DNA of 64,000 bases from Pseudomonas mendocina (GTDB lineage: Bacteria > Pseudomonadota > Gammaproteobacteria > Pseudomonadales > Pseudomonadaceae): positions 2,232,001 to 2,296,000 of the forward strand of contig NZ_LR134290.1 in the NCBI RefSeq assembly GCF_900636545.1, read 5' to 3'. Below the pieces are notes generated by a model, which saw only the letters and a program-made list of their open reading frames with translations, searched no databases and was not told the origin of the DNA. Positions 17,797-26,551 of the stretch are shown piece by piece; positions within the stretch are counted from its first letter, which is position 1; each line of letters begins with the position of its first letter. The position numbers and the translations under genes were made by a program.

Positions 17797-18027
17797 GGCT
17801 GCAACCCGTGGCAAAGAGAATGCGTTTTGCCGTGCAGTGGTCATGCCAGGGGGCTGGGTACCTGCAAGGCGCAGTATGGAGAAGGTAGGCGCCGTATGCA
17901 GTGAACGAAAAGAGTGCAGGCAAAAGGCTGATGCACCTGGCTGGCGCATCTGCGTGTGATGCCTGTCACATGATGGCAACCTGGTGCTGCTCAAATAGCG
18001 GCTTTCCGATAGCAGGGGAGGCCGTTC

Positions 18028-19332
18028 GTGTCCCATGCCAGAGCGCTGCAATCGCTGATGCGAGTCGTCACGCCGCTCGCAGCGTCGATGAGTATCAATG
18101 AGGTTGCCGATCTGTTCCTGGCGGCCGAACACCGTGCGTTTCTCTCCCTGCCGGTGGTCGATGAGTACAATCGGCCGCTCGGCCTGGTCAGTCGCGCCAC
18201 GCTGCAGGATATTTTCATGCAGCGCTTCGGGCGCGATCTGCGTGGCCGTCACCCGGTTGGCGAGGTGATGAATGAAGCGCCGCTGATCGTCAGCCTGGAA
18301 GCCGGTCTGGAGGAGGCTGCAAAACAGGTCACCGCGCAGTTGCAGTACCCGATCACCGAGGACTTCATCCTGATCGACGCTCAGGGCGAGTACTGTGGCC
18401 TGGGCACGGTGTTGGACCTGCTCAAGGCCATGGAGGCGAGGGTCGCCCAGCGCAACCGCGTACTGCGCCAGGCGCTGGTGGATCTCAAGGAGTCCCAGGT
18501 GCAGTTGCTGCAATCGGAGAAGATGGCGTCGCTCGGGCAGATGGTCGCCGGCGTCGCCCACGAGTTGAACACGCCGCTGGGCTACGTGAAAAACAACGTG
18601 CAGCTGCTGCGTGAATTGAGTGAGCCACTGTTCGAACTCGCCGCCGCACAGGCGCGCCTGGGCCAGTGCCTGAACGACCCCGACTGCGACGAGGCAAGTC
18701 TGAGCCAGGCGCTACACGCTGCCGAACAGGCTCGCCAACAGGCCGCACCGGAGCTGCTCGCCGAGGACCTGAAGCAGCTGTATGGCGACACCCTCTACGG
18801 GCTGGAGCAGATTGCCGAACTGGTAATTGGCCTCAAGGATTTTGCTCGTCTCGACCGCGCCATGAGCGAGGAGGTCGATCTCAACGACTGCATCCGCAGC
18901 GCGCTGCTGATCGCCCGCAATCACATCAAGGACAAGGCCGAAGTGGTGCAGCAACTGGGCGAGCTGCCGCGTATCGCCTGCGCGCCATCGCAGATCAACC
19001 AGGTGCTGCTCAACCTGCTGACCAACGCCGCCCAGGCCATCGATGGCATGGGGCGCATCCAGATCCGCAGCTGGGCCGATGCCCAGGGCATCCACGTCTC
19101 GCTACAGGACAACGGTCGGGGCATGCCGCCCGAGGTCATGGCGAAGATATTCGATCCCTTCTTCACCACCAAACCGGTCGGCCAGGGCACCGGCCTCGGC
19201 TTGTCCATCAGCTACAAGATCGTCCAGGACCACGGCGGCCAGATCCGCGTCGCCTCCGAGCCGGGACGAGGCACGCGTTTCCTCATTAGCCTGCCATTGC
19301 CCGCTACCGTCGCCATGAAAAGGAGCGCCTGA
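18028..19332 (+). CDS. CBS-domain sensor histidine kinase (cytoplasmic)
   Basis: The 434 residues start at GTG 18028, with AGGGGAG 8 bases upstream. There is no signal peptide or membrane segment. A pair of CBS motifs fills residues about 8-130 (AEHRAFLSLPVVDEYNRPLG; EDFILIDAQGEYCGLGTV). A coiled coil follows at about 135-165, then the dimerisation/phosphoacceptor box SLGQMVAGVAHELNTPLG (His178), an N-box (QVLLNLLTNAAQAI) and G-boxes (LQDNGRGMP; GTGLGLSIS). CBS domains usually sense adenine nucleotides, which would make it an energy or cofactor sensor. Its stop overlaps the start of the receiver-protein gene (TGATG), so they form one operon. Confidence 0.85.
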   Translation: MSHARALQSLMRVVTPLAASMSINEVADLFLAAEHRAFLSLPVVDEYNRPLGLVSRATLQDIFMQRFGRDLRGRHPVGEVMNEAPLIVSLEAGLEEAAKQVTAQLQYPITEDFILIDAQGEYCGLGTVLDLLKAMEARVAQRNRVLRQALVDLKESQVQLLQSEKMASLGQMVAGVAHELNTPLGYVKNNVQLLRELSEPLFELAAAQARLGQCLNDPDCDEASLSQALHAAEQARQQAAPELLAEDLKQLYGDTLYGLEQIAELVIGLKDFARLDRAMSEEVDLNDCIRSALLIARNHIKDKAEVVQQLGELPRIACAPSQINQVLLNLLTNAAQAIDGMGRIQIRSWADAQGIHVSLQDNGRGMPPEVMAKIFDPFFTTKPVGQGTGLGLSISYKIVQDHGGQIRVASEPGRGTRFLISLPLPATVAMKRSA

Positions 19333-20246
19333 TGTCCGCACCCGTTCGCATCATGTTCGTCGACGACGAGGAGCGCATTCTGCGCAGTCTCGCCCTGCAG
19401 TTTCGCCGCCATTACGAGGTGCTGACCGAAAGTGACCCGCTGCGTGCGCTACAGCGCCTGCGTGAGGAACATGTCGACGTGCTGGTCAGCGACCAGCGCA
19501 TGCCGCAGATGAGTGGGGCGCAGTTGCTGGCCGAGGCGCGGGAGATTGTGCCGAATACCTTGCGCATCCTGCTCACCGGTTATTCCGACCTGGACGCAGC
19601 GGTGGACGCCGTGAACAACGGCGGTATCTTCCGCTACCTGACCAAACCGTGGGACCAGCAGGAAATGGCGTTCACCCTGCGCCAGGCGGCTGAACTGGCC
19701 GTGCGCCAAACGCAGCCCTTGCAGGCTGTTGCCAGCGAGAAACTGAGCGCGCCGCTGACGCTGTTGTTGCTTGACGATGAGCCGGGCACGCTCGGCGTCG
19801 TCGGCGAGTTCTGCGTGGCGGGCGGCCACAACCTGCTACGTGCGCGCAACCTGGCCGAGGCCATGTTAATGCTCAACAACGAGACAGTGGACATTCTGGT
19901 CAGCGATCTCAAGCTGGCTGGCGAAGACACCGCGCCGCTGCTCAAGACCCTGGCGCAGGCGCACCCACGCCTGCTCAGCCTGGTGGTCACGCCTTTTCAG
20001 GACACCCAGGCGCTGCTGCGGCTGGTCAACGAGGCGCAGATATTTCGTTATCTGCCCAAGCCGATTCGCCGCGGACTGTTCGAAAAGGGCCTCAAGGCTG
20101 CTGCCGAGCAGGCGCTGATCTGGCGCACGCAGCCTCAGCAGCTGGTCAGCCGCCTGGCCGAGGTGCCGCGTGACGAGCGTGAACAGGAAAAGGTGGGCAG
20201 CCTGATGGGCATGCTCGGGCGCCTGCGTGAGCGTTTGATCGCCTGA
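19332..20246 (+). CDS. Tandem receiver-domain response regulator without recognised output domain
   Basis: The protein has 304 residues and two receiver domains. The first (about 5-120) has acidic pair D11-D12, phospho-acceptor Asp54 (LVSDQRMP) and Lys105 (YLTKPWD). The second (about 142-250) keeps all key positions too: D148-D149, Asp192 (LVSDLKL) and Lys243 (PKPI). The remaining 50 residues hold no helix-turn-helix, GGDEF, EAL or HD-GYP motif. The first domain resembles the receivers of RpfG/HupR-type regulators. It may act as a phosphate relay or bind a partner protein. It is translated in coupling with the CBS kinase upstream. Confidence 0.82.
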   Translation: MSAPVRIMFVDDEERILRSLALQFRRHYEVLTESDPLRALQRLREEHVDVLVSDQRMPQMSGAQLLAEAREIVPNTLRILLTGYSDLDAAVDAVNNGGIFRYLTKPWDQQEMAFTLRQAAELAVRQTQPLQAVASEKLSAPLTLLLLDDEPGTLGVVGEFCVAGGHNLLRARNLAEAMLMLNNETVDILVSDLKLAGEDTAPLLKTLAQAHPRLLSLVVTPFQDTQALLRLVNEAQIFRYLPKPIRRGLFEKGLKAAAEQALIWRTQPQQLVSRLAEVPRDEREQEKVGSLMGMLGRLRERLIA

Positions 20247-20268
20247 CCGTTTGGCTGGCCTAAGGTTT

Positions 20269-20345
20269 TCGCGGCTGAAGCGAATGTGCCGCTCAGCCGC
20301 TCCTACAAATATTCACTGCCCCTTAGGAGCGGCTTCAGCCGCGAT
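20269..20345. repeat. REP-type inverted pair (GGAGCGGCTTCAGCCGCGA form)
   Basis: TCGCGGCTGAAGC and a matching GCTTCAGCCGCGA arm flank GCCGCTCCTAC and TTAGGAGCGGC. It belongs to the same broad family as 4181-4249 and fills much of the 234-base gap before pyrF. Confidence 0.6.
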
Positions 20346-20368
20346 ACCTTCGTGTCAAAGTCACGGCC

Positions 20369-20386
20369 ACGGATTGCATCCGGGCC
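20369..20386. repeat. Half copy of the GGATTGCATCCGGG repeat
   Basis: ACGGATTGCATCCGGGCC is one arm of the repeat seen complete at 3243-3303. No partner arm is seen. Confidence 0.5.
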
Positions 20387-20480
20387 AAAGCCCCGCCTGG
20401 CGTCTGGCTTCAGTCGCGACCAGTGGCGGTGAGCTTTGCGCTACAATGCGCGGCGTTTTTATCCTGTTCGAGACCCGCCC

Positions 20481-21182
20481 ATGCCCGCCTGCCAAACTCC
20501 GATCATCGTCGCCCTCGACTTTCCCAGCCGTGATGCCGCTCTGGCCCTGGCCGATCAGCTCGATCCGGCGCTGTGCCGGGTCAAGGTCGGCAAGGAGCTG
20601 TTCACCCGCAGTGGGCCGCAGGTGGTAGAAGCGCTGCAGGCCAAGGGCTTCGAGCTGTTCCTCGATCTGAAATTCCACGACATTCCCAACACCACGGCGA
20701 TGGCGGTCAAGGCCGCGGCGGAGCTGGGCGTGTGGATGGTCAACGTGCACTGTTCCGGTGGCCTGCGCATGATGGCGGCCTGCCGCAATGAACTGGACAA
20801 GCTGGCTGGCGCCAAGCCGCTGTTGATCGGCGTGACGGTGCTGACCAGCATGGAACAGCAGGACCTGGCCGGTATCGGCCTGGACGTGCCGCCGCAGGAG
20901 CAGGTACTGCGCCTGGCCGGTCTGGCCGCCGAGGCTGGGCTCGACGGTCTGGTCTGCTCGGCGCAGGAAGCGCAGGCATTGAAGGTCGCGCAGCCGCGCC
21001 TGCAACTGGTGACCCCAGGTATCCGTCCCGCCGGCAGCTGTGCCGATGACCAGAAGCGCATTCTCACCCCGCGTCAGGCGCTGGAGGCCGGCTCCGATTA
21101 CCTGGTGATCGGTCGCCCGATCAGTCAGGTCGCCGATCCGGCGCAGGCGCTGGCGGCGGTGGTTGCCGAACTGCGCGCCTGA
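20481..21182 (+). CDS. pyrF: PyrF, orotidine-5'-phosphate decarboxylase
   Basis: The 233 residues from ATG 20481 begin [20 protein letters not shown]. The catalytic Lys-Asp array is visible in [12 protein letters not shown] (DxKxxDIPxT). VTPGIRP and DYLVIGRPI form the phosphate-binding loops. It makes UMP from OMP, the last step of pyrimidine synthesis, in the cytosol. The upstream in-frame ATG at 20436 is rejected because the family opening fits 20481. It stands alone between repeat-filled gaps. Confidence 0.95.
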   Translation: MPACQTPIIVALDFPSRDAALALADQLDPALCRVKVGKELFTRSGPQVVEALQAKGFELFLDLKFHDIPNTTAMAVKAAAELGVWMVNVHCSGGLRMMAACRNELDKLAGAKPLLIGVTVLTSMEQQDLAGIGLDVPPQEQVLRLAGLAAEAGLDGLVCSAQEAQALKVAQPRLQLVTPGIRPAGSCADDQKRILTPRQALEAGSDYLVIGRPISQVADPAQALAAVVAELRA

Positions 21183-21187
21183 GCCCT

Positions 21188-21256
21188 GTAGCCCGGATGA
21201 AATCCGGGGCGTTCTGGCATGCTGTCCGATCTGTCCCGGATTACAATCCGGGCTAC
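21188..21256. repeat. GTAGCCCGGATGAAATCCGG paired repeat (copy)
   Basis: GTAGCCCGGATGAAATCCGG and CCCGGATTACAATCCGGGCTAC form an inverted pair with slightly diverged centres. It lies directly behind the pyrF stop. The rest of the gap to 21401 holds nothing recognisable except a GAGGAAG ribosome site. Confidence 0.7.
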
Positions 21257-21401
21257 CCGCTGATCGCGGCACCGCGCTGGTGGCGTCGCCATCAGCGCCC
21301 TGCATGACCCACCACTCCAGAGCCTGATAGTGCTGCTCGCCGTCTGGCTTGCTGGCTAGACTCCTCGCTAATTCAACAAGAATCGCTGCGAGGAAGCAGA
21401 C

Positions 21402-22163
21402 ATGAGCATGACGTTCTCCGGCCAGGTCGCCCTGGTCACCGGCGGTGCCGCCGGCATTGGCCGTGCCACGGCCCAGGCCTTCGCTGCCGAAGGGCTGAAG
21501 GTGGTGGTTTCCGACGTGGATGTGGCTGGCGGCGAGGGCACCGTCGAGTTGATTCACGCGGCCGGTGGCGAGGCCTGCTTCGTGCGCTGTGACGTGACCC
21601 GCGACGCCGAGGTCAAGGCGCTGGTGGACGCCACGGTGGCGCAGTACGGTCGCCTGGATTATGCCTTCAACAACGCCGGCATCGAGATCGAGCAGGGCAA
21701 GCTGGCCGATGGCAACGAGGCTGAGTTCGACGCGATCATGGGTGTCAACGTCAAGGGCGTGTGGTTGTGCATGAAGCACCAGATCCCGCTGCTACTGGCC
21801 CAGGGCGGTGGTGCCATCGTCAATACCGCATCGGTGGCCGGTCTTGGCGCCGCGCCAAAGATGAGCATCTATGCCGCTTCCAAGCATGCGGTCATCGGCC
21901 TTACCAAATCCGCAGCGGTGGAATACGCGAAGAAGAAAATCCGCGTCAACGCGGTGTGCCCGGCGGTGATCGACACCGATATGTTCCGCCGCGCCTATGA
22001 AGCCGATCCGAAGAAGGCCGAGTTCGCCGCCGCCATGCACCCGGTCGGGCGCATCGGCAAGGTCGAGGAAATTGCGGCCGCGGTGCTCTACCTGTGCTGC
22101 GACCATGCCGCGTTCACCACCGGCCATGCACTGGCGGTCGATGGTGGCGCTACGGCAATCTGA
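21402..22163 (+). CDS. SDR-family oxidoreductase
   Basis: The 253 residues form a classical SDR: TGGAAGIGRA near the start, DVDVAGGEG after the second beta strand (a hint of NAD preference), NNAGIE, and catalytic SVAGLGAAPKMSIYAASKHA (Ser, Tyr, Lys). The C-terminus DGGATAI is typical of the FabG-like branch. The AGGAAG ribosome site is 6 bases before the ATG. The substrate cannot be read from sequence, and no obvious pathway partner is adjacent, the next gene being a transporter. Confidence 0.8.
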   Translation: MSMTFSGQVALVTGGAAGIGRATAQAFAAEGLKVVVSDVDVAGGEGTVELIHAAGGEACFVRCDVTRDAEVKALVDATVAQYGRLDYAFNNAGIEIEQGKLADGNEAEFDAIMGVNVKGVWLCMKHQIPLLLAQGGGAIVNTASVAGLGAAPKMSIYAASKHAVIGLTKSAAVEYAKKKIRVNAVCPAVIDTDMFRRAYEADPKKAEFAAAMHPVGRIGKVEEIAAAVLYLCCDHAAFTTGHALAVDGGATAI

Positions 22164-22209
22164 TCGCTCTAGCCCGGTAGTCTGCACGCAGGCTAAGGTT
22201 GGCTCGCAA

Positions 22210-22229
22210 GGCCACTGTCAGCAGTGGCC
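22210..22229. repeat. Perfect 8-bp stem-loop
   Basis: GGCCACTG, a four-base loop and CAGTGGCC form a perfect hairpin between the SDR and transporter genes. No T-run follows on the plus strand. It could still slow transcription or stabilise the SDR message. Confidence 0.5.
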
Positions 22230-22275
22230 CTGACTGCGCAAAATCCTGCCAGGTTCAACTGGAGCGATAACAATA

Positions 22276-23178
22276 ATGACCGCCGATCCCTTGCTGACGT
22301 TTTTCCTTCCCGCTGCGCTGGGCATCATCATGCTCGGGCTTGGCCTGTCCTTGAGCCTGGCCGACTTCGCCCGCGTGGCCAAATTCCCCAAGCCGGTGTT
22401 GATCGGCCTGGCTTGCCAGCTGCTGTTGTTGCCGCTGGCGTGCTTCTTCCTGGCCAAGCTGTTCGGCCTGGCACCGGCACTGGCCGTCGGTCTGATGCTG
22501 CTGGCGGCCTCGCCAGGCGGTACCACAGCCAACCTCTACAGCCATCTGGCTCATGGTGACGTAGCGCTGAACATCACCCTCACTGCGGTCAATTCGGTCA
22601 TTGCGATTCTGACCATGCCGCTGATCGTCAACCTGTCGCTGGCTTACTTCATGTCCGCCGACCAGGCCATTCCGCTGCAGTTCGCCAAGGTGGTGCAGGT
22701 GTTCGTCATCGTCCTGGGGCCGGTGGCCATCGGCATGTGGCTGCGCAGTCGTTTCCCCGGCTTCGCCGAGCGCATGCAGAAACCGGTGAAGATCGTCTCG
22801 GCGCTGTTCCTGCTGTTGATCATCCTGCTGGCGGTGGCCAAGGACTGGCGTACGTTCTTGGACTACGCGCCTTCGGTGGGTGGTGCGGCGCTGGCCTTCA
22901 ACCTGCTGAGCATGGCGGTGGGTTACTGCGTGCCACGCCTGCTCAAGCTCAACCTGCGCCAGGCGATTGCCATCGCCATGGAAATCGGCATCCACAACGG
23001 CACCCTGGCCATCGCCCTGGCGCTCAGCCCGGCGCTGCTGAACAACCCGACCATGGCCATTCCCGCAGCCATCTACAGCCTGATCATGTTCGTCACCGCT
23101 GCGCTGTTCGGGCTGTGGGTTAACCGTGTACACGGCGTCGAGCTGGCCGAGCCGGTGGTGCAAGGGGAAAAGGCGTAG
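22276..23178 (+). CDS. Bile acid:sodium symporter (BASS) family transporter
   Basis: The 300 residues make about nine or ten membrane segments. LLAASPGGTTANLYSHLAHGDVA is the conserved crossover segment of the BASS/NTCP-type family, and EIGIHNGTLAIALA is the second. Family members move organic anions with sodium; prokaryotic substrates include pantoate and pyruvate-like acids, so the substrate here is open. The start is preceded by GGAGCGATAACAATA. It lies downstream of the SDR gene on the same strand, separated by a hairpin. Confidence 0.85.
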   Translation: MTADPLLTFFLPAALGIIMLGLGLSLSLADFARVAKFPKPVLIGLACQLLLLPLACFFLAKLFGLAPALAVGLMLLAASPGGTTANLYSHLAHGDVALNITLTAVNSVIAILTMPLIVNLSLAYFMSADQAIPLQFAKVVQVFVIVLGPVAIGMWLRSRFPGFAERMQKPVKIVSALFLLLIILLAVAKDWRTFLDYAPSVGGAALAFNLLSMAVGYCVPRLLKLNLRQAIAIAMEIGIHNGTLAIALALSPALLNNPTMAIPAAIYSLIMFVTAALFGLWVNRVHGVELAEPVVQGEKA

Positions 23179-23186
23179 CGTTAAAG

Positions 23187-23233
23187 ATGGGAGGGGCTTT
23201 GCCTGCGATAGTCGCGGCTAAAGCCCCTCTCAC
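23187..23233. repeat. REP-type GGGAGGGGCTTTGCC/GGCTAAAGCCCCTC pair
   Basis: A shorter copy of the family at 4181-4249, with arms AGATGGGAGGGGCTTTG and CTAAAGCCCCTCTCAC. It sits directly behind the BASS gene. Confidence 0.65.
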
Positions 23234-23246
23234 TTCGACCGAGTCC

Positions 23247-23304
23247 GTAGCCGGATGCAATCCGGGGCGGCCTGGCAGAGTGCTCCCGGATTGCATCCGG
23301 GCTA
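23247..23304. repeat. GTAGCCGGATGCAATCCGG paired repeat
   Basis: Inverted arms GTAGCCGGATGCAATCCGG and CCCGGATTGCATCCGGGCTA flank about 20 bases, between the convergent BASS and BenE genes. It is the third complete copy of this family here. Confidence 0.75.
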
Positions 23305-23312
23305 TAGAGAGT

Positions 23313-24503
23313 CTAGCGCTTGCCCCAGTTCAGCACGGCCAGGGTCAGCAGGCCGGCGACGATGCCCCAGAACGCCGAGCCGACGCCGGCGAGGGTCATG
23401 CCTGAGGCGGTGACCAGGAAGGTGATCAGCGCCGCTTCGCGCTCGTTGGGCTCGCTCATGGCCTGGGTCAGGCCGCCGATGATCGAGGCGAACAGTGCCA
23501 GCGCGGCGATGGACAGGATCAACGCCGCCGGCAGCGCGGCGAACAGCGAGGCCAGGGTGGCGCCGAAGATGCCGGCAATGGCATAGAACGCCCCGCACCA
23601 GACCGCCGCGGTGTAGCGCTTGCGCGGATCTTCATGGGCTTCCGGGCCGGCGCAGATGGCGGCGCTGATGGCGGCCATGTGAATCCCGTGGCTGCCGAAC
23701 GGTGCCATCAGAATCGACACCAGGCCGGTGCTGGTCAGCAGCGGTGAGGCTGGCACGTCATAGCCATTGGCGCGCAGGACAGCCATGCCTGGCAGGTTCT
23801 GCGAGGCCATGGCGACGATGAACAGCGGGATGCCGATACTGATGGCGGCGCCCAGGGAGAAGCTCGGCGTCGTCCACTCAGGCGTGGCCAGTTGCAACTG
23901 GAAACCTGTGAAATCCAGCAAGCCGAAGACACCAGCCAGCACGCTGCCGACGATCAGCGCGGAGAGCACCGAGTAACGTGGCCACAGGCGCTTGCCCAGC
24001 AGGTAGGCGAGCAGCATGGCCACCACCAGGATGGGTTGCTGCTCGGCAGCCACGCAGATTTCCAGGCCGATCTTGAACAGCACGCCGGCCAGAAGGGCGG
24101 CGGCGATGGAGCCAGGGATGCGGCGCATCAGGCGGTCGAAGGTGCCGGTCAGGCCGATCAGCACGATCAGGCCCGAGGCCAGGATGTAGGCGCCAATCGC
24201 CTCGCCATAGGACACCTGCGGCAGGCTGGTGATCAGCAGCGCTGCGCCAGGGGTGGACCAGGCGATCATCACCGGCGCGCGATAGCGCAGCGAGAGCACG
24301 ATGCAGCACAACGCCATGCCGATCGAAAGCGCCCAGATCCACGAGGAAATCTGCCCGGCGGTGAGGCCGGCAGCCTGGCCGGCCTGGAACATCAGCACCA
24401 GGGAACTGGTATAGCCGGTGAGCATGGCGATGAAGCCAGCGACCACGGCCGAGGTGGAGGTGTCCGCCAGTGGTCGCAGGCGGGTAGGGGCGGCGTCTTG
24501 CAT
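23313..24503 (-). CDS. benE: BenE-family benzoate/proton symporter
   Basis: The 396 residues from ATG 24503 give about 12 membrane segments. It begins MQDAAPTRLRPLADTSTSAV and continues VVAGFIAMLTGYTSSLVLMF, APVMIAWSTPGAALL and MASQNLPGMAVLRANGY, the last two being hallmark stretches of BenE. Family members import benzoate with protons, but no benzoate degradation genes are nearby, so the substrate could differ. Its ATG overlaps the stop of the LysE-type gene upstream (TGATG), so the two are coupled. Confidence 0.85.
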   Translation of the reverse strand: MQDAAPTRLRPLADTSTSAVVAGFIAMLTGYTSSLVLMFQAGQAAGLTAGQISSWIWALSIGMALCCIVLSLRYRAPVMIAWSTPGAALLITSLPQVSYGEAIGAYILASGLIVLIGLTGTFDRLMRRIPGSIAAALLAGVLFKIGLEICVAAEQQPILVVAMLLAYLLGKRLWPRYSVLSALIVGSVLAGVFGLLDFTGFQLQLATPEWTTPSFSLGAAISIGIPLFIVAMASQNLPGMAVLRANGYDVPASPLLTSTGLVSILMAPFGSHGIHMAAISAAICAGPEAHEDPRKRYTAAVWCGAFYAIAGIFGATLASLFAALPAALILSIAALALFASIIGGLTQAMSEPNEREAALITFLVTASGMTLAGVGSAFWGIVAGLLTLAVLNWGKR

Positions 24504-25114
24504 CAGAACATTCCAGTGTCGACGATGATGGGATAGAGCGAGGCGACCAGCAGCAGCGCCATGCTGATGTTGAATGCGCGCAGTGCGCGCGGGTTGTCCA
24601 GCCACTTGCGCAGCATACTGCCGGCGACGGTCCACAGACCCACGCTGGGGCAGTTGACGAGCGCGAACAGGGCCGCGATCAGTAGTACGTTGCTGAAAAA
24701 ACCATCCTGCGGTGTATAGGTTGTAATGGCGCCGATTGCCATGATCCACGCCTTGGGGTTGACCCACTGAAACGCCGCGGCCTGAAGGAAGGTAAATGGC
24801 TTGGCCTCGGGATTCCCACGGCTTTGCGGCGCGCCGGACTGGGCGATCTTCCAGGCCAGATACAGCAGATAGGCAGCACCGACATAGCGCAGCACGTCAT
24901 GCAGCACCGGCAGGCGCTGGAACACCTGGCCAAGGCCCAGGCCTACGGCGGCCACCAGCAGCATGAAACCGAGGCTGATGCCAAGCATGTGCGGGATGCT
25001 CCGGCGTACACCGAAGTTCACGCCCGAGGCGAGCAGCATCATGTTGTTGGGGCCTGGCGTCACCGAGGTGACGAAGGCGAAGGCGATGAAGGCGAGCAGC
25101 AGTTCGGTGGACAT
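24503..25114 (-). CDS. LysE/RhtB-family amino-acid exporter
   Basis: The 203 residues from ATG 25114 form six membrane segments. The family signature is clear: FVTSVTPGPNNMMLLASGVN at the first loop and FQWVNPKAWIMAIGA in the middle. These carriers push amino acids or their derivatives out of the cell. Longer in-frame starts to 25210 have no ribosome site, while the chosen ATG follows GGAGAACGACC. It is the first gene of a two-gene unit with benE. Confidence 0.87.
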   Translation of the reverse strand: MSTELLLAFIAFAFVTSVTPGPNNMMLLASGVNFGVRRSIPHMLGISLGFMLLVAAVGLGLGQVFQRLPVLHDVLRYVGAAYLLYLAWKIAQSGAPQSRGNPEAKPFTFLQAAAFQWVNPKAWIMAIGAITTYTPQDGFFSNVLLIAALFALVNCPSVGLWTVAGSMLRKWLDNPRALRAFNISMALLLVASLYPIIVDTGMF

Positions 25115-25261
25115 GGTCGTTCTCCGGGGACTGGCAAAGCCTATTGCGCCACCGCAGCGGCGTCGCGGTACAGCCATGGCTGGGTTGGGCCGTACAGTCG
25201 GGCTGGGCAAGCGTCGGATCTCTGGTTAGCCTTGGCCTTTCTTTACGGACAAGGAAGCCCC

Positions 25262-25915
25262 ATGCAGCCGGATAATCCCTACAGTGCCCCGCAGGTCGAA
25301 CTGATCGATGACCTGCCGGTGCGGCAGCTCCCAGGCTGGAGCGTGCGTCAGTTGCAGGTGCTTGGCTGGTTGGCGCTGATGTCGGCGCTGGGCAGCGCGC
25401 TTATGCTGGGCGTCATTTTCGCCAGCAGTTGGCTGGGCCAGGCAGAAGTGGGGCAGGTCGAGCGCTATACCCGCTGGCTGGGGCTGCTGCTGATGTTATT
25501 GGGCAACTACTTGTTGATCCGCCTCAAGAGTTTCATCGAGCAGCGTTTTGCTGCGCAGGGGTTGAGCTGGCCGGTCTGGATCGTCGTTGCGTTGGCCCTG
25601 GTCAGCGGGGTGATGGATTTCATGGTTGGGGATCAGCTGTTCAAGACGCTTAGCGTGCTGACCATCGCCTACCTGGGTCTGATGGTACTCATGGGGCTCG
25701 GCATAACCTGGTTCGGTATTCGTTTGCTCAAGGTGAGGCTGGCGTACACCTCTCTGCGGATCATGGCCTGGCTGTCCATCGCCAGCGGTGTGATGTTCGC
25801 CAGTGTGCTGTTTTTGCCGTTGGCTATAGTGCCGGCACTGGCGGTTTGCGTGGCGCAGGGGCTGGTGTTCTTCCGCGGCGCGAATGAATTGCGCGAGCGG
25901 CAGGCTGCCGCGTGA
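25262..25915 (+). CDS. Conserved membrane protein of unknown function
   Basis: The 217 residues begin MQPDNPYSAPQVELIDD. After a short cytosolic N-terminus come about six membrane segments in pairs, first VLGWLALMSALGSALMLGVI and then YTRWLGLLLMLLGNYLLI. The NPYSAP opening is a common start of small pseudomonad membrane proteins. I do not recognise the fold or function. AAGGAAG lies 6 bases ahead of the ATG. It is divergent from the LysE gene and converges with the MarR gene. Confidence 0.6.
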   Translation: MQPDNPYSAPQVELIDDLPVRQLPGWSVRQLQVLGWLALMSALGSALMLGVIFASSWLGQAEVGQVERYTRWLGLLLMLLGNYLLIRLKSFIEQRFAAQGLSWPVWIVVALALVSGVMDFMVGDQLFKTLSVLTIAYLGLMVLMGLGITWFGIRLLKVRLAYTSLRIMAWLSIASGVMFASVLFLPLAIVPALAVCVAQGLVFFRGANELRERQAAA

Positions 25916-25955
25916 TTTCTTTCTGCCGCGGTGGCTTGCGCTGCCGCGGCGTTTC

Positions 25956-26468
25956 CTAGGCGCGTCCCCGCGCCAGGGCACGGTTTACCGCTAGCCAGCC
26001 TTCCACGGCTTCATCTCCCACCTCTGTGAATACCCGCTGCAGCAGCCGCGCCTGCTCGCGGCGCAGGGCCTGCTCCAGCTTGGCGCCCTCGGGCGTGAAG
26101 CCTAGAACGCGCTTGCGCTTGTCGTCTGCGGCCGCTTCGCTCTGCACCAGATTCATCTCGATCAGCTGACGCAGCGGCATGTTCAGCGCCTGCTTGCTGA
26201 CCCCGAGGTAGCCGAGCAGCTCGGTCATGTTCAGGCCCGGATACTTGGCGATGAAGAACAGAATGCGGTGGTGCACCCGTGATAGTCCACGCTTTGCCAG
26301 CATCTCGTCAGGCTTGGCGGTGAACGCCTGATAGCCGAAGAAGAAGGCTTCCATGGCTTCCTGCTGAATGGCGCTGTTCTTTATGGCCTGTCTTCCCTGG
26401 CGGCCACCCTGTGGGCCGTCGCTGTGCGACGTTAAAAATTTCTCGGGGAAATTTTTTAGGTCAGTCAT
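25956..26468 (-). CDS. MarR-family transcriptional regulator
   Basis: The 170 residues contain a winged helix: GLSRVHHRILFFIAKYPGLN, MTELLGYLGVSKQALNMPLR as the recognition part, and DDKRKRVLGFTPEGAKL as the wing. A 35-residue N-terminal extension precedes the fold. It is divergent from the aminotransferase gene, 83 bases away, and palindromes between them are candidate binding sites, so it may control that gene and itself. The ligand is unknown. Confidence 0.8.
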   Translation of the reverse strand: MTDLKNFPEKFLTSHSDGPQGGRQGRQAIKNSAIQQEAMEAFFFGYQAFTAKPDEMLAKRGLSRVHHRILFFIAKYPGLNMTELLGYLGVSKQALNMPLRQLIEMNLVQSEAAADDKRKRVLGFTPEGAKLEQALRREQARLLQRVFTEVGDEAVEGWLAVNRALARGRA

Positions 26469-26516
26469 ATTGACGTATCTCGGTGCGGCATCGTAGTTTC
26501 GGTCAAGCAGTTTGAC
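26464..26516. promoter_or_regulatory. Candidate MarR operator half-sites
   Basis: GTCATATTGAC (26464-26474) and GTCAAGCAGTTTGAC (26502-26516) both have GTCA...TGAC symmetry. They lie at or just upstream of the MarR start and before the divergent aminotransferase gene. The pairing with this MarR protein is inference. Confidence 0.4.
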
Positions 26517-26551
26517 TTAATTCCAATGACTTTTGCACCCCAGGACATCCC

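Noticed and set aside
17797..18027. Possible cobalamin riboswitch ahead of eutB
   Set aside because: I looked for the conserved B12-box stretch and did not find it; only short palindromes are present.
16876..18561. N-terminal extensions of EutC and EutB in long open frames
   Set aside because: The extended parts run antisense through neighbouring genes; family openings and the TGATG junction fix the starts at 16402 and 17796.
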